A stretch of DNA of 64,000 nucleotides. Source: Phycisphaerae bacterium (GTDB taxonomy: Bacteria > Planctomycetota > Phycisphaerae > UBA1845). Shown piece after piece: positions 8,093-16,973 of the stretch. Under the pieces are notes generated by a model. The model had not been told where the DNA came from. It ran no database searches and saw only the letters and a program-made list of their open reading frames with translations. Position numbers and translations under genes: made by a program. Where the stretch lies: assembly GCA_029260215.1 (NCBI GenBank), contig JAJDDQ010000051.1:1-64000 (forward strand), in the 5' to 3' direction. How positions within the stretch are numbered: the stretch's first letter is position 1; every line of letters starts with the position of its first letter.

Positions 8093-10036
8093 ATGCTGAA
8101 GAGGATTGCCGGAAAAGCGTTCAAGGTGTGCGTGGTGTGTGCGATCGTCGCGGGTTGTACGGACCCGCCGGTCGGTACGACCGATCCGGGCGGCAACGCG
8201 TTTACCCGGCTTAACGAGGATACATTCGTGGACTCCGGCGGGTTCTTCACCATTGGTGAGGGGGCTGGCACGGTTTTGCCGTTTGAGCCGGAAACCGAGG
8301 AAGAGCGCGCCACCGAGAGTTTTTTCGCCGTGCGGGCCATCGATCCGTTCAGCGAAGACAGCGCGGGGCCTAAGTTTGTGAAGTGGGGCGATCTGGACCT
8401 CGACGGTCTTCCCGACCTGGCCACCGTGTGGAACCAGTCGCAGGTCATCCAGCTGCAGTTTCAGCGTCGCGACGCCGAAGGCAACATCACGTTCGAGAGC
8501 GTTCAGGTCGACGGCAATTCACCTTTGGCAATCATGGCTGGGTTGGAGTTATCGGACATTGATCGTGACGGGCAGCTCGACCTGATCATTCTGGTCAAGC
8601 ACAACGCAACGCTCCCGATCTGTCCCGGCAACGGGCAGGACCAGGACGATGCTTATGTGGGTGAAGTCGTTATCTTGTTCTCGCCCACCAATCAGGACGT
8701 CACCGACGGTGCGCTGTGGAAGGCGAATCAGGTGCGGCTTCCGGCGACGCGTTTCGGTGCCAACATGGTCGATGACCGTTTCCTCATCGAGGAAGCTTTG
8801 ATGACTCAGGAAACCAACCAGCCGTGCAACGACGATGCCAACTGCGTTGGCGGCAGAACCTGCATCAACAACCAATGCATCACACTTTGTGCAAACGACG
8901 CTGATTGCCCTGCCGGTGAATCGTGCGCACCGAACGGTGTCTGCGTGATGTCGGACACGTTCTGTGTCAGCAGCAATGATTGCAGTGTGGGCGAAGCTTG
9001 TGTGGACAATCGTTGCCGTCTCGATATTCTCGGTTTGATTGATGATAATTTCCCCGGCTTGGTTTTCGGCGACGACCGCGTGATTGATGTTCCGGAGAAC
9101 GGCGGCATGAATGCCCTGGCTGTCGGCGACATTACCGGCGACGGATTTCCGGACATCGTCCTCACGTCGAACGTGCCCGCGCCGCCGTGCCACAACGGTA
9201 TCAACGAGGTCGAATTGTATCCGAACCCTGGTGCGGGGAATTCGCGCACCGGCACCGGATGGCAGCAGATCATTCTCGACGGCGGGGGTGGCATACTCAA
9301 AGATATTGTCATCAATGACGTGGATGCGGACGGCGACCTCGACGTCGTCGTGACGCGGCTGGCCATCAGTCAGAATGTACATTGGCTGGTCAATCCCATT
9401 CGCGATCCGGTGCTTTCCAGACCCGTACCGACCACGACGGCGTTTTGGAATTGGTCGCGACGGTCGATAGGCCAGGTTGACGGCGGGGCGGATGTGATGG
9501 CCGTCGGCGATGTGGACGGCGATGGTTTGAGTGATGTGCTGTTGCGATCCAACGGTGGGCGTTTGATTCAGTGGTTCCGCCATCCCAACCCCAATGACGA
9601 CCTCAATGTCGAGGAAGTGACCGCGGGAATCCCGTGGTCGGTGTACACGCTGTTCGAACTGGTCGAACGCGTGCCGCTCGGCATTACAGTCGGCGACATC
9701 AATTTCGACGGCCAAGTGGAGGTAATCCTAGCTGCCGATGGGTCTGTGTTCTGGCTTGATTCCAGTACCGCTCCCACGGTCTTTGACGAATGGTCGGCCA
9801 ACCTGATCGCAGACGACATCTTGCTTGATACAGCCTTGTTCGCCTCCTCGGGGCCGGCATTCATCAATGATCTGTTGGTGCTGGACATAGACTGTGACGG
9901 TGCGAATGATGTCATCGCGACGATGGACCGCCGCCCGCTCAGCGGACTCAGCACCGACGTCGTGCTTTGGTTCCGCAACGTGTTGCTGCCCGAGGATGTC
10001 GGCTTGGAAACGCCGCTCGTTCCGGGGTGCCCCTAA
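8093..10036 (+). CDS. FG-GAP/VCBS-repeat lipoprotein with cysteine-rich insertion
   Basis: 647-residue predicted lipoprotein (signal ending IVAGC, lipidated Cys22), with GGAG eight bases before the ATG. The mature part has many FG-GAP/VCBS beta-propeller blades with Ca-binding loops such as DLDLDGLPDL, DIDRDGQLDL, DVDADGDLDV and DVDGDGLSDV. Near 243-309 an insertion contains three tandem cysteine units of the pattern C-x-x-D-x-D/N-C-x-x-G-x-x-C-x-x-N-x-C, like Dickkopf N-terminal or myxobacterial cysteine repeats. Such propellers often bind ligands or other proteins at the cell surface; no specific role can be assigned. The next gene is a paralogue lacking the insertion. Confidence 0.8.
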   Translation: MLKRIAGKAFKVCVVCAIVAGCTDPPVGTTDPGGNAFTRLNEDTFVDSGGFFTIGEGAGTVLPFEPETEEERATESFFAVRAIDPFSEDSAGPKFVKWGDLDLDGLPDLATVWNQSQVIQLQFQRRDAEGNITFESVQVDGNSPLAIMAGLELSDIDRDGQLDLIILVKHNATLPICPGNGQDQDDAYVGEVVILFSPTNQDVTDGALWKANQVRLPATRFGANMVDDRFLIEEALMTQETNQPCNDDANCVGGRTCINNQCITLCANDADCPAGESCAPNGVCVMSDTFCVSSNDCSVGEACVDNRCRLDILGLIDDNFPGLVFGDDRVIDVPENGGMNALAVGDITGDGFPDIVLTSNVPAPPCHNGINEVELYPNPGAGNSRTGTGWQQIILDGGGGILKDIVINDVDADGDLDVVVTRLAISQNVHWLVNPIRDPVLSRPVPTTTAFWNWSRRSIGQVDGGADVMAVGDVDGDGLSDVLLRSNGGRLIQWFRHPNPNDDLNVEEVTAGIPWSVYTLFELVERVPLGITVGDINFDGQVEVILAADGSVFWLDSSTAPTVFDEWSANLIADDILLDTALFASSGPAFINDLLVLDIDCDGANDVIATMDRRPLSGLSTDVVLWFRNVLLPEDVGLETPLVPGCP

Positions 10037-10076
10037 TCGTGAAGAAAGCCCGTTACTCAAGCGCAGAGTGGATTAG

Positions 10077-11585
10077 ATGATGAAAATCACCCCCAGGCGT
10101 TTCGTCGTTGCAATGATCGCGATCGTGGCGATACAGGCTGGTTGTCAGGTTCTGTTCCCGTTCGTTCCCGATCGCATTAGTCGGCTATTTTTCGACGAAT
10201 CGCGCGGCGCGGTTGGGCAGGGACTTTTTACGGCCATCCAGGTGGACCCGAGCAGTGAAGACTCCGCTGGCCCTCAATTGGTGGCGACGGGCGATTTGGA
10301 CGGCGACGGGCTGATCGATCTCGCGTCGGTGTGGAATGAATCGAAGCCGTTGCAGTTGCATTTTCAGCGACGCAACGAATTCGGTTCCATCTCGTTCGAG
10401 ACAATTACGTTGATCGGCGACTTCCCTCTGACCATTGGCGCGGGTATCGAGATCGCGGACCTGGACGATGATGGTCGCAACGACGTCGTGCTGCTCATCA
10501 AAGAGAATGGTTTTTTCGCGCGCTGCCGGCAGTCCGGCGAGACGCTAGGCGGTGCTGACATTCCTTCCGGCATCATCGTGGTTTACTTCGCACCCGAGCC
10601 GGAGAATGCCGTCAACGCACTGGCTTGGGAAGAAGTTCCGCTCACGCAGTCCGAAACAGCGGGCAATCCGCCCGCACTGCCGGATACGCCAGAAACGGGT
10701 GGGTACACATCGATGGTCCTCGGCGATATCGATCGTCAAAATGGGTTGGACATCGTGGTGGCCTGGAATGCCAACGACTGCGAAGGCGGCGGCAATCGCG
10801 TCGAGTTTTATACCAACCCCGGGCCTGGGACCGCGCGGCAGTCGAGCGGGTGGGGGCCCTTTATGGTCGCATCGGACAATCCGGAAATCAAATGGGTGGA
10901 CTTGACCGATGTCGATCGAGACGGCGACCTCGACATCATCGCAACGTATCCCACTTCGCGGGCCAACAACATCCGCTGGTTTCGCAACCCAGCCGTCGAT
11001 ATTCCGGACGTGTTCCATCTCAGTGACGGCACGTGGCAGGAAGGCTCGATCGCTCAAATCCGTACAGGTGCTGATGTGATCGATGTGGCTGACATCGACG
11101 GTGACGGCATTTCCGATGTGGTCATGCGGTCCACCGAAGGCCGGCTAATTCAGTGGCTCAAAGGGCCGCCGAATCCGACCACCGCACCGATTCGCAACGT
11201 CCCGTGGCAGGTTTTTACATTGGCAGAGTTTACTACGCGCATTCCGCAGGCGATCACGATGGCCGACATCGACAACGATGGAGAGTTGGAACTCGTGGCC
11301 AGCGCGGAGGGTGCTATCCTCTGGTTCAAGCGGTTCCCCAACGCGACGGTCTTCGACCACTGGCAGGAAAACATTATTATCGACGATGTCGGCATGACCA
11401 CCGTGACCGACCCGAACGTTGACACCAGCGAAGTGACGACGGCCACCACCATCATCAACGAGGTGGAAGTCGTCGATCTCGACGGCGACGGGCGGAACGA
11501 CATCATCGCGGGCTTGGATCGCCGCGACCTGTCAAGTCTGACCAACGACGCGCTGATCTGGTTTCGCAACAATGGGCTGAGGTAA
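10077..11585 (+). CDS. FG-GAP/VCBS-repeat lipoprotein (tandem paralogue)
   Basis: 502 residues with lipobox IQAGC. It aligns with the preceding gene over nearly its whole length: SSEDSAGPQLVATGDLDGDG here corresponds to FSEDSAGPKFVKWGDLDLDG there, and later blades also match. It has no cysteine insertion, and its middle is shorter. Blades carry DxDxDG loops such as DLDGDGLIDL, DVDRDGDLDI and DIDGDGISDV. It is a tandem duplication followed by divergence, 40 bases from the first copy; function unknown. Two adjacent ATGs (10077, 10080) are possible starts. Confidence 0.8.
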   Translation: MMKITPRRFVVAMIAIVAIQAGCQVLFPFVPDRISRLFFDESRGAVGQGLFTAIQVDPSSEDSAGPQLVATGDLDGDGLIDLASVWNESKPLQLHFQRRNEFGSISFETITLIGDFPLTIGAGIEIADLDDDGRNDVVLLIKENGFFARCRQSGETLGGADIPSGIIVVYFAPEPENAVNALAWEEVPLTQSETAGNPPALPDTPETGGYTSMVLGDIDRQNGLDIVVAWNANDCEGGGNRVEFYTNPGPGTARQSSGWGPFMVASDNPEIKWVDLTDVDRDGDLDIIATYPTSRANNIRWFRNPAVDIPDVFHLSDGTWQEGSIAQIRTGADVIDVADIDGDGISDVVMRSTEGRLIQWLKGPPNPTTAPIRNVPWQVFTLAEFTTRIPQAITMADIDNDGELELVASAEGAILWFKRFPNATVFDHWQENIIIDDVGMTTVTDPNVDTSEVTTATTIINEVEVVDLDGDGRNDIIAGLDRRDLSSLTNDALIWFRNNGLR

Positions 11586-11601
11586 GAACCGGTGTCGTGG
11601 A

Positions 11602-13641
11602 ATGTCCGAAACACCGGGAACTGACCCATCGCGTCACGCGGTTCCGTGCAAGGATCGCTTCGTACACAATCGTCGTTGTGCCGTCTGTCACGATCATGCC
11701 CAGCGTCTGCTCCGTCTTTCCGGCGGGCGCATTGAATCGGCGACGAAGACCGTCGGCGACGAAGCCCGCAGTGCGCAAGAGGGTGACATCTCGTTCGAGT
11801 TCGCCGCCGGCAGAACCCTGCACGGGTTCGACGCTGCGTACCATGTTCTGACACGTCGCCTGATTTTCCGCCTTATGCTCTGGCCTCTGGCGATTCCGGG
11901 TGTGCGCGCCGTCGCGCGATCGCTCTATGGCTGGTCGCGTACCCATCGCCGGCGCTACACAGCCGTCCCGGTTCCCGACGATGTGTGTGCGTTTCACCGT
12001 GCGCAGTTTGTCGAGGTGGAGTCGCCCGATCTGTCGAGATCAGCCTGCGACGTGCCCACCTATCGTCGCAGTACCAAGTTATTCCTCACGCTGCTCGGCC
12101 TTATTCATCTGGCTGCCTTCACGTCGCTTTACGTTCAGTTGGATGTCCTGATGGGTAGCGCGGGCATGCTGCCGGCTGAAGAGGCGCTCGACGCGATGCA
12201 AACTCGCCTCGAACGATCGGCTGAACCCGGCGACGACGCGTCGATGTTCGACTGGCTGGGTGAAACCGGGAGCGCGATGGTCAGCCGGTTCATTGCGCAT
12301 CCCACAATTTTCTGGATGGACCCGTCTGACGAAACTTTGCGTCTCGCCTGTGTGGCTGGCATGGCGATGGCTGTCCTGGTGACACTCGGCCTCTTTCGGC
12401 GGATCGCATTGTTTTTTTGCGGGTTTTTGTACCTGTCATTCGTGACCGTCGGCGGGCGATTTTTCTGGTTCCAGTGGGACAACCTGCTCATCGAGACGAC
12501 GTTTTGCGCCCTCTTGCTGCCCATGTATTCGTGGCACATCGTGCTTTGGCGCTTCAACGGTGTCTCACGCCTGCGCCCGCCGCATCGGGCTGCGGTCTTT
12601 CTGATGCTCTGGCTGCTGCTGCGACTTTATCTCGAATCGGGCATCGCGAAGATTTTGCCCGCAAACGGTGGATGGCGCGACCTGTCAGCCATGAGCAAAT
12701 ACTACGACACCGCTCCGCTGGCGACGTGGATCGGCTGGCACGCCCGCAACCTGCCCGCGTGGTGGCACGAGTGGGAGACGCTGCTGACGCTGCTGATCGA
12801 GCTTGTCGTGCCGATGTTCATCTTCGCATCGCGACCGTGGCGATGGTTCGCATTCATCGTGTTCCAGTCGTTTCAGGTCGCGATTTTGTTGACCGCGAAT
12901 TACGGATTGTTCAACTATCTGTCGATCGCGTTGGGTTTCTTCCTGCTCGACGATCGCGCCTACCTGCCGCTTGTCCGTGCGTGGCGACGTGTGCGAACGA
13001 TCCAGATCAAGCCGCGTCGTCGCACGGTGTTCAGCCCCAATCCGATTGTGCGATCATTGAGTGCCTCAATTCTGACACTCATTGCGATGGTCGTGGTGTG
13101 TGCTTCGCTGATTGAGTTTTCGCTAGTCGTCGTTTCGAACGAGGGCTATCGCAGCCGGGCGCGGGTGTGGCGAGACGTCTACAGCCGATACCGCGTGGTC
13201 AATTCGTATCATCTCTTCGCGGGTATGACACCGGAACGCCACGTGCCACGTATCGAAGGGCTGTCGGGCGACGGCGAATGGGTCGCGTACCCCTACCGCT
13301 TCGCCCCGAGCGACCCGAAAGACGTCCCCCGTTTCGCCGCACCGCACCAACCCCGTTTCGATTTTCAGATGTGGTTCGTCACGTTGAGCCGGGCCGGCCA
13401 TCGGCAACAGTGGTTCACCAATATGCTGGATCGTGTGTGCGACGATCCGCAGTTTGTCGATAGCGTCTTCCGCGAAAACCCCTTTCCAGACGGTGTGCCG
13501 ATCCGCCTGCGCGTGCTGGCAGATCAGTACGAAATGACCACGCCCGAGGAGCGCGAAGAGTCCGGTGCGTGGTGGAAGATCGTCGGCACGCGCACGCTGA
13601 TTCCGCAATGGGAATGCTCCGCCGGGCGAGTGGGGCGTTGA
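11602..13641 (+). CDS. DCC-domain/lipase maturation factor-like membrane fusion protein
   Basis: 679 residues. Residues about 15-115 resemble the DCC (DUF393) thioredoxin-like family: a C-x-x-C at 26-29 (CAVC), later GFDAAYHVL, and the closing LYGWSRTHRRR. From about 150 a multi-pass membrane region resembles lipase maturation factor 1 (LMF1/TMEM112): GGRFFWFQWDNLLIET, LRLYLESGIAKI, HEWETLLTLLIELVVPMFIF and NYGLFNYLSIAL. The soluble C-terminus begins near 510 (HLFAGMTPER). In vertebrates LMF1 assists folding of secreted lipases; bacterial members are uncharacterised. Adjacent DCC and LMF-like modules suggest redox-coupled folding at the membrane (inference). The usual DG before CxxC in DCC proteins is replaced by HN here. 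Confidence 0.78.
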   Translation: MSETPGTDPSRHAVPCKDRFVHNRRCAVCHDHAQRLLRLSGGRIESATKTVGDEARSAQEGDISFEFAAGRTLHGFDAAYHVLTRRLIFRLMLWPLAIPGVRAVARSLYGWSRTHRRRYTAVPVPDDVCAFHRAQFVEVESPDLSRSACDVPTYRRSTKLFLTLLGLIHLAAFTSLYVQLDVLMGSAGMLPAEEALDAMQTRLERSAEPGDDASMFDWLGETGSAMVSRFIAHPTIFWMDPSDETLRLACVAGMAMAVLVTLGLFRRIALFFCGFLYLSFVTVGGRFFWFQWDNLLIETTFCALLLPMYSWHIVLWRFNGVSRLRPPHRAAVFLMLWLLLRLYLESGIAKILPANGGWRDLSAMSKYYDTAPLATWIGWHARNLPAWWHEWETLLTLLIELVVPMFIFASRPWRWFAFIVFQSFQVAILLTANYGLFNYLSIALGFFLLDDRAYLPLVRAWRRVRTIQIKPRRRTVFSPNPIVRSLSASILTLIAMVVVCASLIEFSLVVVSNEGYRSRARVWRDVYSRYRVVNSYHLFAGMTPERHVPRIEGLSGDGEWVAYPYRFAPSDPKDVPRFAAPHQPRFDFQMWFVTLSRAGHRQQWFTNMLDRVCDDPQFVDSVFRENPFPDGVPIRLRVLADQYEMTTPEEREESGAWWKIVGTRTLIPQWECSAGRVGR

Positions 13642-13674
13642 AGACGCATTTTCAGAACAGTTGCGATCCAAACG

Positions 13675-13710
13675 CTGCGAGCCGCGAACTTCAGTTCGCG
13701 CGGACGCCCC
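13675..13710. repeat. Palindromic intergenic repeat, family A copy 2
   Basis: CTGCGAGCCGCGAACTTCAG followed by TTCGCGCGGACGCCCC, an inverted repeat around CGCGAACTTCAGTTCGCG. It matches the copies at 6394 and 61337 and sits between the convergent LMF-like and mdh genes. Confidence 0.65.
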
Positions 13711-13728
13711 AGTGGTCACGACCTCAAC

Positions 13729-14670
13729 CTACCCCAGGAACGTCTCCGCCAACGCCACAAGCTCCTTCACATGCGCCACCGATGAATCCAGCATCTTCCG
13801 CTCCTCGCCGTCGAGTTCGACCTCGATGATCTTCTCGACGCCTTTCGCCCCCAGCACGCAGGGCACGCCGACGTAGTATCCGCCCACCCCATATTCCTTG
13901 TCGCAGTGCGCGGCACAGGGCAGAATGCGATGCTTGTCCTTAATGATCGCTTCGGCCATCTGCACGCTGCCCGCCGCCGGCGCGTAATAGGCACTGGTGC
14001 CCATGAGCTTGACGAGTTCGCCGCCGCCCATCTTGGCTCGATCGATGATGGCAGTGAGACGGTCCTTCGAGATGAGCTGCGTTACCGGAATGCCCGAGAC
14101 CGACGTGTAGCGTGGCAGCGGCACCATGTCGTCGCCGTGTCCGCCCATCAGTAGTGCGGTGATGTCCTCGACGCTGCATTTCAGTTCCATCGCGATGAAC
14201 GTGCGGTAGCGGGCGATGTCCAGGCATCCAGCCTGACCCACGACGCGATGCGGGGGGAAGCCGGACTTCTTCCAGGCTGTGTAGACCATCGCGTCCAGCG
14301 GGTTGGAGACGACGATGAGCACGGCGTTCGGCGAATGTTTCGCCACCTGTTCCGAAACCGATCCGACGATCTTCACATTGGTCGCGACCAGATCATCGCG
14401 GCTCATGCCCGGCTTGCGCGGCAGACCCGCCGTGACGATGACCACGTCGCTGTCGGCTGTGTCCGCGTAGTCGCCCGTGCCGACGATGTTGGCATCGAAG
14501 CGTTCGATGGGGCCGCATTGGGCGAGGTCCAGCGCTTTGCCCTTGGTTTTGTCGGCGAAATCCGGAATATCCAGAAGGACGATGTCGCCGAGTTCCTTGG
14601 ATGCTGCCCAGACGGCGCAGCTCGCTCCGACGTTTCCCGCTCCCACAATGGTGATTTTCGCGCGTTTCAT
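13729..14670 (-). CDS. mdh: Malate dehydrogenase (lactate dehydrogenase-like type)
   Basis: 313 residues; NAD-dependent interconversion of malate and oxaloacetate in the TCA cycle. The NAD-binding GAGNVG is at 10-15 and an acidic residue after the second strand (LLDIPD) selects NAD. The substrate-binding loop RKPGMSRDD is at 85-93, with two arginines where lactate dehydrogenase has Gln/Arg, which argues for malate. NPLD and the catalytic histidine in GGHGD follow. The ATG at 14670 has GGAG about 10 bases upstream; an 80-residue upstream extension in the same frame lacks similarity and is rejected. Monocistronic. Confidence 0.92.
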   Translation of the reverse strand: MKRAKITIVGAGNVGASCAVWAASKELGDIVLLDIPDFADKTKGKALDLAQCGPIERFDANIVGTGDYADTADSDVVIVTAGLPRKPGMSRDDLVATNVKIVGSVSEQVAKHSPNAVLIVVSNPLDAMVYTAWKKSGFPPHRVVGQAGCLDIARYRTFIAMELKCSVEDITALLMGGHGDDMVPLPRYTSVSGIPVTQLISKDRLTAIIDRAKMGGGELVKLMGTSAYYAPAAGSVQMAEAIIKDKHRILPCAAHCDKEYGVGGYYVGVPCVLGAKGVEKIIEVELDGEERKMLDSSVAHVKELVALAETFLG

Positions 14671-14929
14671 GGTGTTATGACTCCGGTGTATGGTTGCCTG
14701 CGATCGACCTGACTTTTGTGTCGATCCGCCGGGCAGTATAGGTCCGCGACCGCACGCCGCCAACGGCGCAGTATACGATGATCGAGGTTTCTGAATTCTG
14801 AGACTTTTCTTTTGCCCTCTCGCGGGAGGGAAACGCGGACGTGAAGCCTGATTCTCAGGATGCGAAACCGCGGTGACTTTTCGGTTCGGCGCAGTCCGCA
14901 TTGACAAAGCAGTTTGGCGACAGCGGAAC

Positions 14930-16351
14930 TTACTCTGAGGCGGAGCCTATCGAAGCGTGGACGCTCTCCGAGACAGGCAGCATAGCCAACACTTTTTCGT
15001 ACTTCGCTCTGAACATTTGTGACCATTCGTGGCGCATTTGCACGGCGCGCATGGCGTCGGCGGTTTGGTATTCGTCGTACATGCGGCCAGCTTCCTTCTC
15101 GTCGAAGGGCGGGGCGACGAGCGCATCGAGGGCGGCTTGGGGCATGTTGGTGTCGATCAGGCGTTTCCACGTTCGTTGCAGGAGCAGATGGTTATCCCCG
15201 CAGGCGGCTGATACGAACGGGGCCAGCAGGTGGGATTGTCGGGTGCTGGCGATGGGGTCGATGCGCAGCGACGGCTTGTCCTCGACCGGGTTCCAGTCGA
15301 CGGCCAGGTCTTCGCGTCTTTCTTTGTAGAATCGGGTCGAAATCGGCGTGTGGTACAGCGTCGGCTGGTACATGGTGCGACGGTCCTTGCGGACGCACCA
15401 CAATTCCTGGCCGACGTCGCTAAGACAGAATCGCAGGAATCGTTCGGCGGTCACGGGGTTCTTACCGCAGGTGAGTATGCTAAGGATGTCGGGTGTGATG
15501 GTGACCCCGCCTTCGGGTTGAACGTAGGCGAGCGCTTTATCGTCAACTTCGACACGGGCCAACCCGTCGAGATTGGCGGCGAAGGCTGCAACGGAGACGC
15601 CGTCGCTGACCTGGTCGAGAGACTTGGAACTGGTTCCGACCAGAGCGCGGGCGTTGGCCAGCGTGCGGGTGAGAATACCCCAGCCCTTGTCCCAGCCGTA
15701 TTGCTGAAACATGAGCATCATGCAATAGCGATTGCTGCCGCTCACGGTCGGGTCAGCCATGCCGATCCAGCCGTAAAAGCGTGGTTCAGCCAGGTCGGCC
15801 CAGGTGGTCGGGGGGGCGATGCCGTGCGCAGCGGCTGCTCTCTTGTTGAACAGGATTCCGAAGCTTGTCAGCCCGGTGGCGTGCCACATGCTGATTTCGT
15901 GGCGCGTTTTGATTCCTGCCACTTCGCTGGGAATGTCCTTGAGGGCGTCTGAAATATCGATCGGGACGGAGTACTCAAGCTCGGCGAGCCTGTTGTGGTC
16001 CGCCACGCCTCCGCCGAACACAAGATCGGGAACGAGACGAGGGCGTGCGTCGCGTCGTTTCTTAAAATAATCCTCGACGTAGCTGACACACTCCGGGGCA
16101 CCGCGTTTCACCCAGGTGATTTCGACGTCGCGCGCGTGGTTTTCACGATGCCAATTGGAAAACTCAATCGCGAATGCGCTGCGAATCGCCTCGTTGTGGG
16201 GAGAGAGCATGACAAGATGCGCGGGCGTCGCATCCTGCGCGGAGCCGGTAGCGGGCGAGGACTGCGTCGAGCATCCGAAGCGTCCCAGCCCGACGGCACC
16301 GGCCAAGAGGCACAGAGTACTGATTGTCACGATTCTCGCGGTTGCTGGCAT
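14930..16351 (-). CDS. ABC transporter extracellular solute-binding protein (family 1, iron/AfuA-like)
   Basis: 473 residues with an N-terminal signal (TLCLLAGAVGLGRFGCS) that may be lipidated at the first cysteine, though RFGC is a poor lipobox. The body matches periplasmic binding proteins of the Fe3+/spermidine group: LVMLSPHNEAIRSAFAIEF, PPTTWADLAEPRFYGWIGMADPTVSGSN and PEGGVTITPDILSIL. The chosen ATG has GGAG seven bases upstream; an in-frame ATG 27 bases earlier has no such signal. No permease or ATPase gene adjoins, so it is an orphan binding protein. The ligand is unknown; ferric iron is only a family-level guess. Confidence 0.82.
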   Translation of the reverse strand: MPATARIVTISTLCLLAGAVGLGRFGCSTQSSPATGSAQDATPAHLVMLSPHNEAIRSAFAIEFSNWHRENHARDVEITWVKRGAPECVSYVEDYFKKRRDARPRLVPDLVFGGGVADHNRLAELEYSVPIDISDALKDIPSEVAGIKTRHEISMWHATGLTSFGILFNKRAAAAHGIAPPTTWADLAEPRFYGWIGMADPTVSGSNRYCMMLMFQQYGWDKGWGILTRTLANARALVGTSSKSLDQVSDGVSVAAFAANLDGLARVEVDDKALAYVQPEGGVTITPDILSILTCGKNPVTAERFLRFCLSDVGQELWCVRKDRRTMYQPTLYHTPISTRFYKERREDLAVDWNPVEDKPSLRIDPIASTRQSHLLAPFVSAACGDNHLLLQRTWKRLIDTNMPQAALDALVAPPFDEKEAGRMYDEYQTADAMRAVQMRHEWSQMFRAKYEKVLAMLPVSESVHASIGSASE

Positions 16352-16639
16352 ATCCCGACTCCGTAGAGAGGTGTCCATTGCGATTCACTTGTCGACCTTT
16401 AAGATATCACAACGCGGGGTGGGGGCTTGTCAACCGTATTTGGGCGGAATCTCGTGGGGCGATGCTTGACAGGTGGACGTTGTACCTCTTGGCTGGTGTC
16501 TTGAGTCGGTGACGGTATCCGCCGAAGATGCTCCGGAAATCCGTGAAAACCGGGATTCGTGGTTGGCCGTATGATGGCCGATGCCGCGTTTGGCGTACGG
16601 TGCTTTCGGGGGATGTTTGATCTGATAAGGAGCATGCTG
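16352..16639. other. Intergenic region
   Basis: 288 bases to the left of the first tiny peptide gene. A 16-codon hydrophobic frame at 16462-16512 has only GGGG before its ATG and is not supported. Nothing else was seen. Confidence 0.4.
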
Positions 16640-16717
16640 ATGGGCTTCGCCAAACTTGCTTATCTGTTGTACGTGATTCCGGTGGCCGGCGTGGGTTTGA
16701 AGATGGGTTTCTGCTGA
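16640..16717 (+). CDS. Possible 25-residue membrane peptide (first of a pair)
   Basis: ATG with a full AAGGAG seven bases upstream and 25 codons. The product is MGFAKLAYLLYVIPVAGVGL followed by KMGFC, a single hydrophobic helix ending in cysteine. The second tiny frame starts 9 bases after its stop, with its own GAGG overlapping this stop. Two consecutive, well-spaced start signals make translation more likely than for a random frame, but no homologue is known to me. Confidence 0.4.
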   Translation: MGFAKLAYLLYVIPVAGVGLKMGFC

Positions 16718-16726
16718 GGGCACCCT

Positions 16727-16801
16727 ATGGACTTGCTCGGTTCGGGCATGGTGATCGCGGGTTTTCCGCTGTTTTTCCTGGTGCAGAAAATCGTGAAATA
16801 G
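16727..16801 (+). CDS. Possible 24-residue membrane peptide (second of a pair)
   Basis: ATG preceded by GAGGG (overlapping the stop of the previous frame) with a spacer of about 7 bases. The product is MDLLGSGMVIAGFPLFFLVQ followed by KIVK, a single hydrophobic helix with a basic C-terminus. Coupled translation with the preceding peptide is plausible. It could be a small-protein subunit, a hydrophobic toxin-like peptide, or noise. Confidence 0.4.
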   Translation: MDLLGSGMVIAGFPLFFLVQKIVK

Positions 16802-16973
16802 CCGTGTCCCGCCGGGGCGGAGTCGGCGGTTGATGGAGGCGCGGTACAGTTTCGAACCAATGTCCCTGACGGGCGGGCAGATTCCTCATCATATCACTTG
16901 CCGTGGGTCGCTCAGTAACTTTTTTGGAGGAGAACCGAAAAAGATACGACCGTTTCTGATGGGGCAAGCGTTA

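Noticed and set aside
16462-16512. 16-codon hydrophobic frame
   Set aside because: Too short, no proper Shine-Dalgarno sequence and not followed by conserved features.
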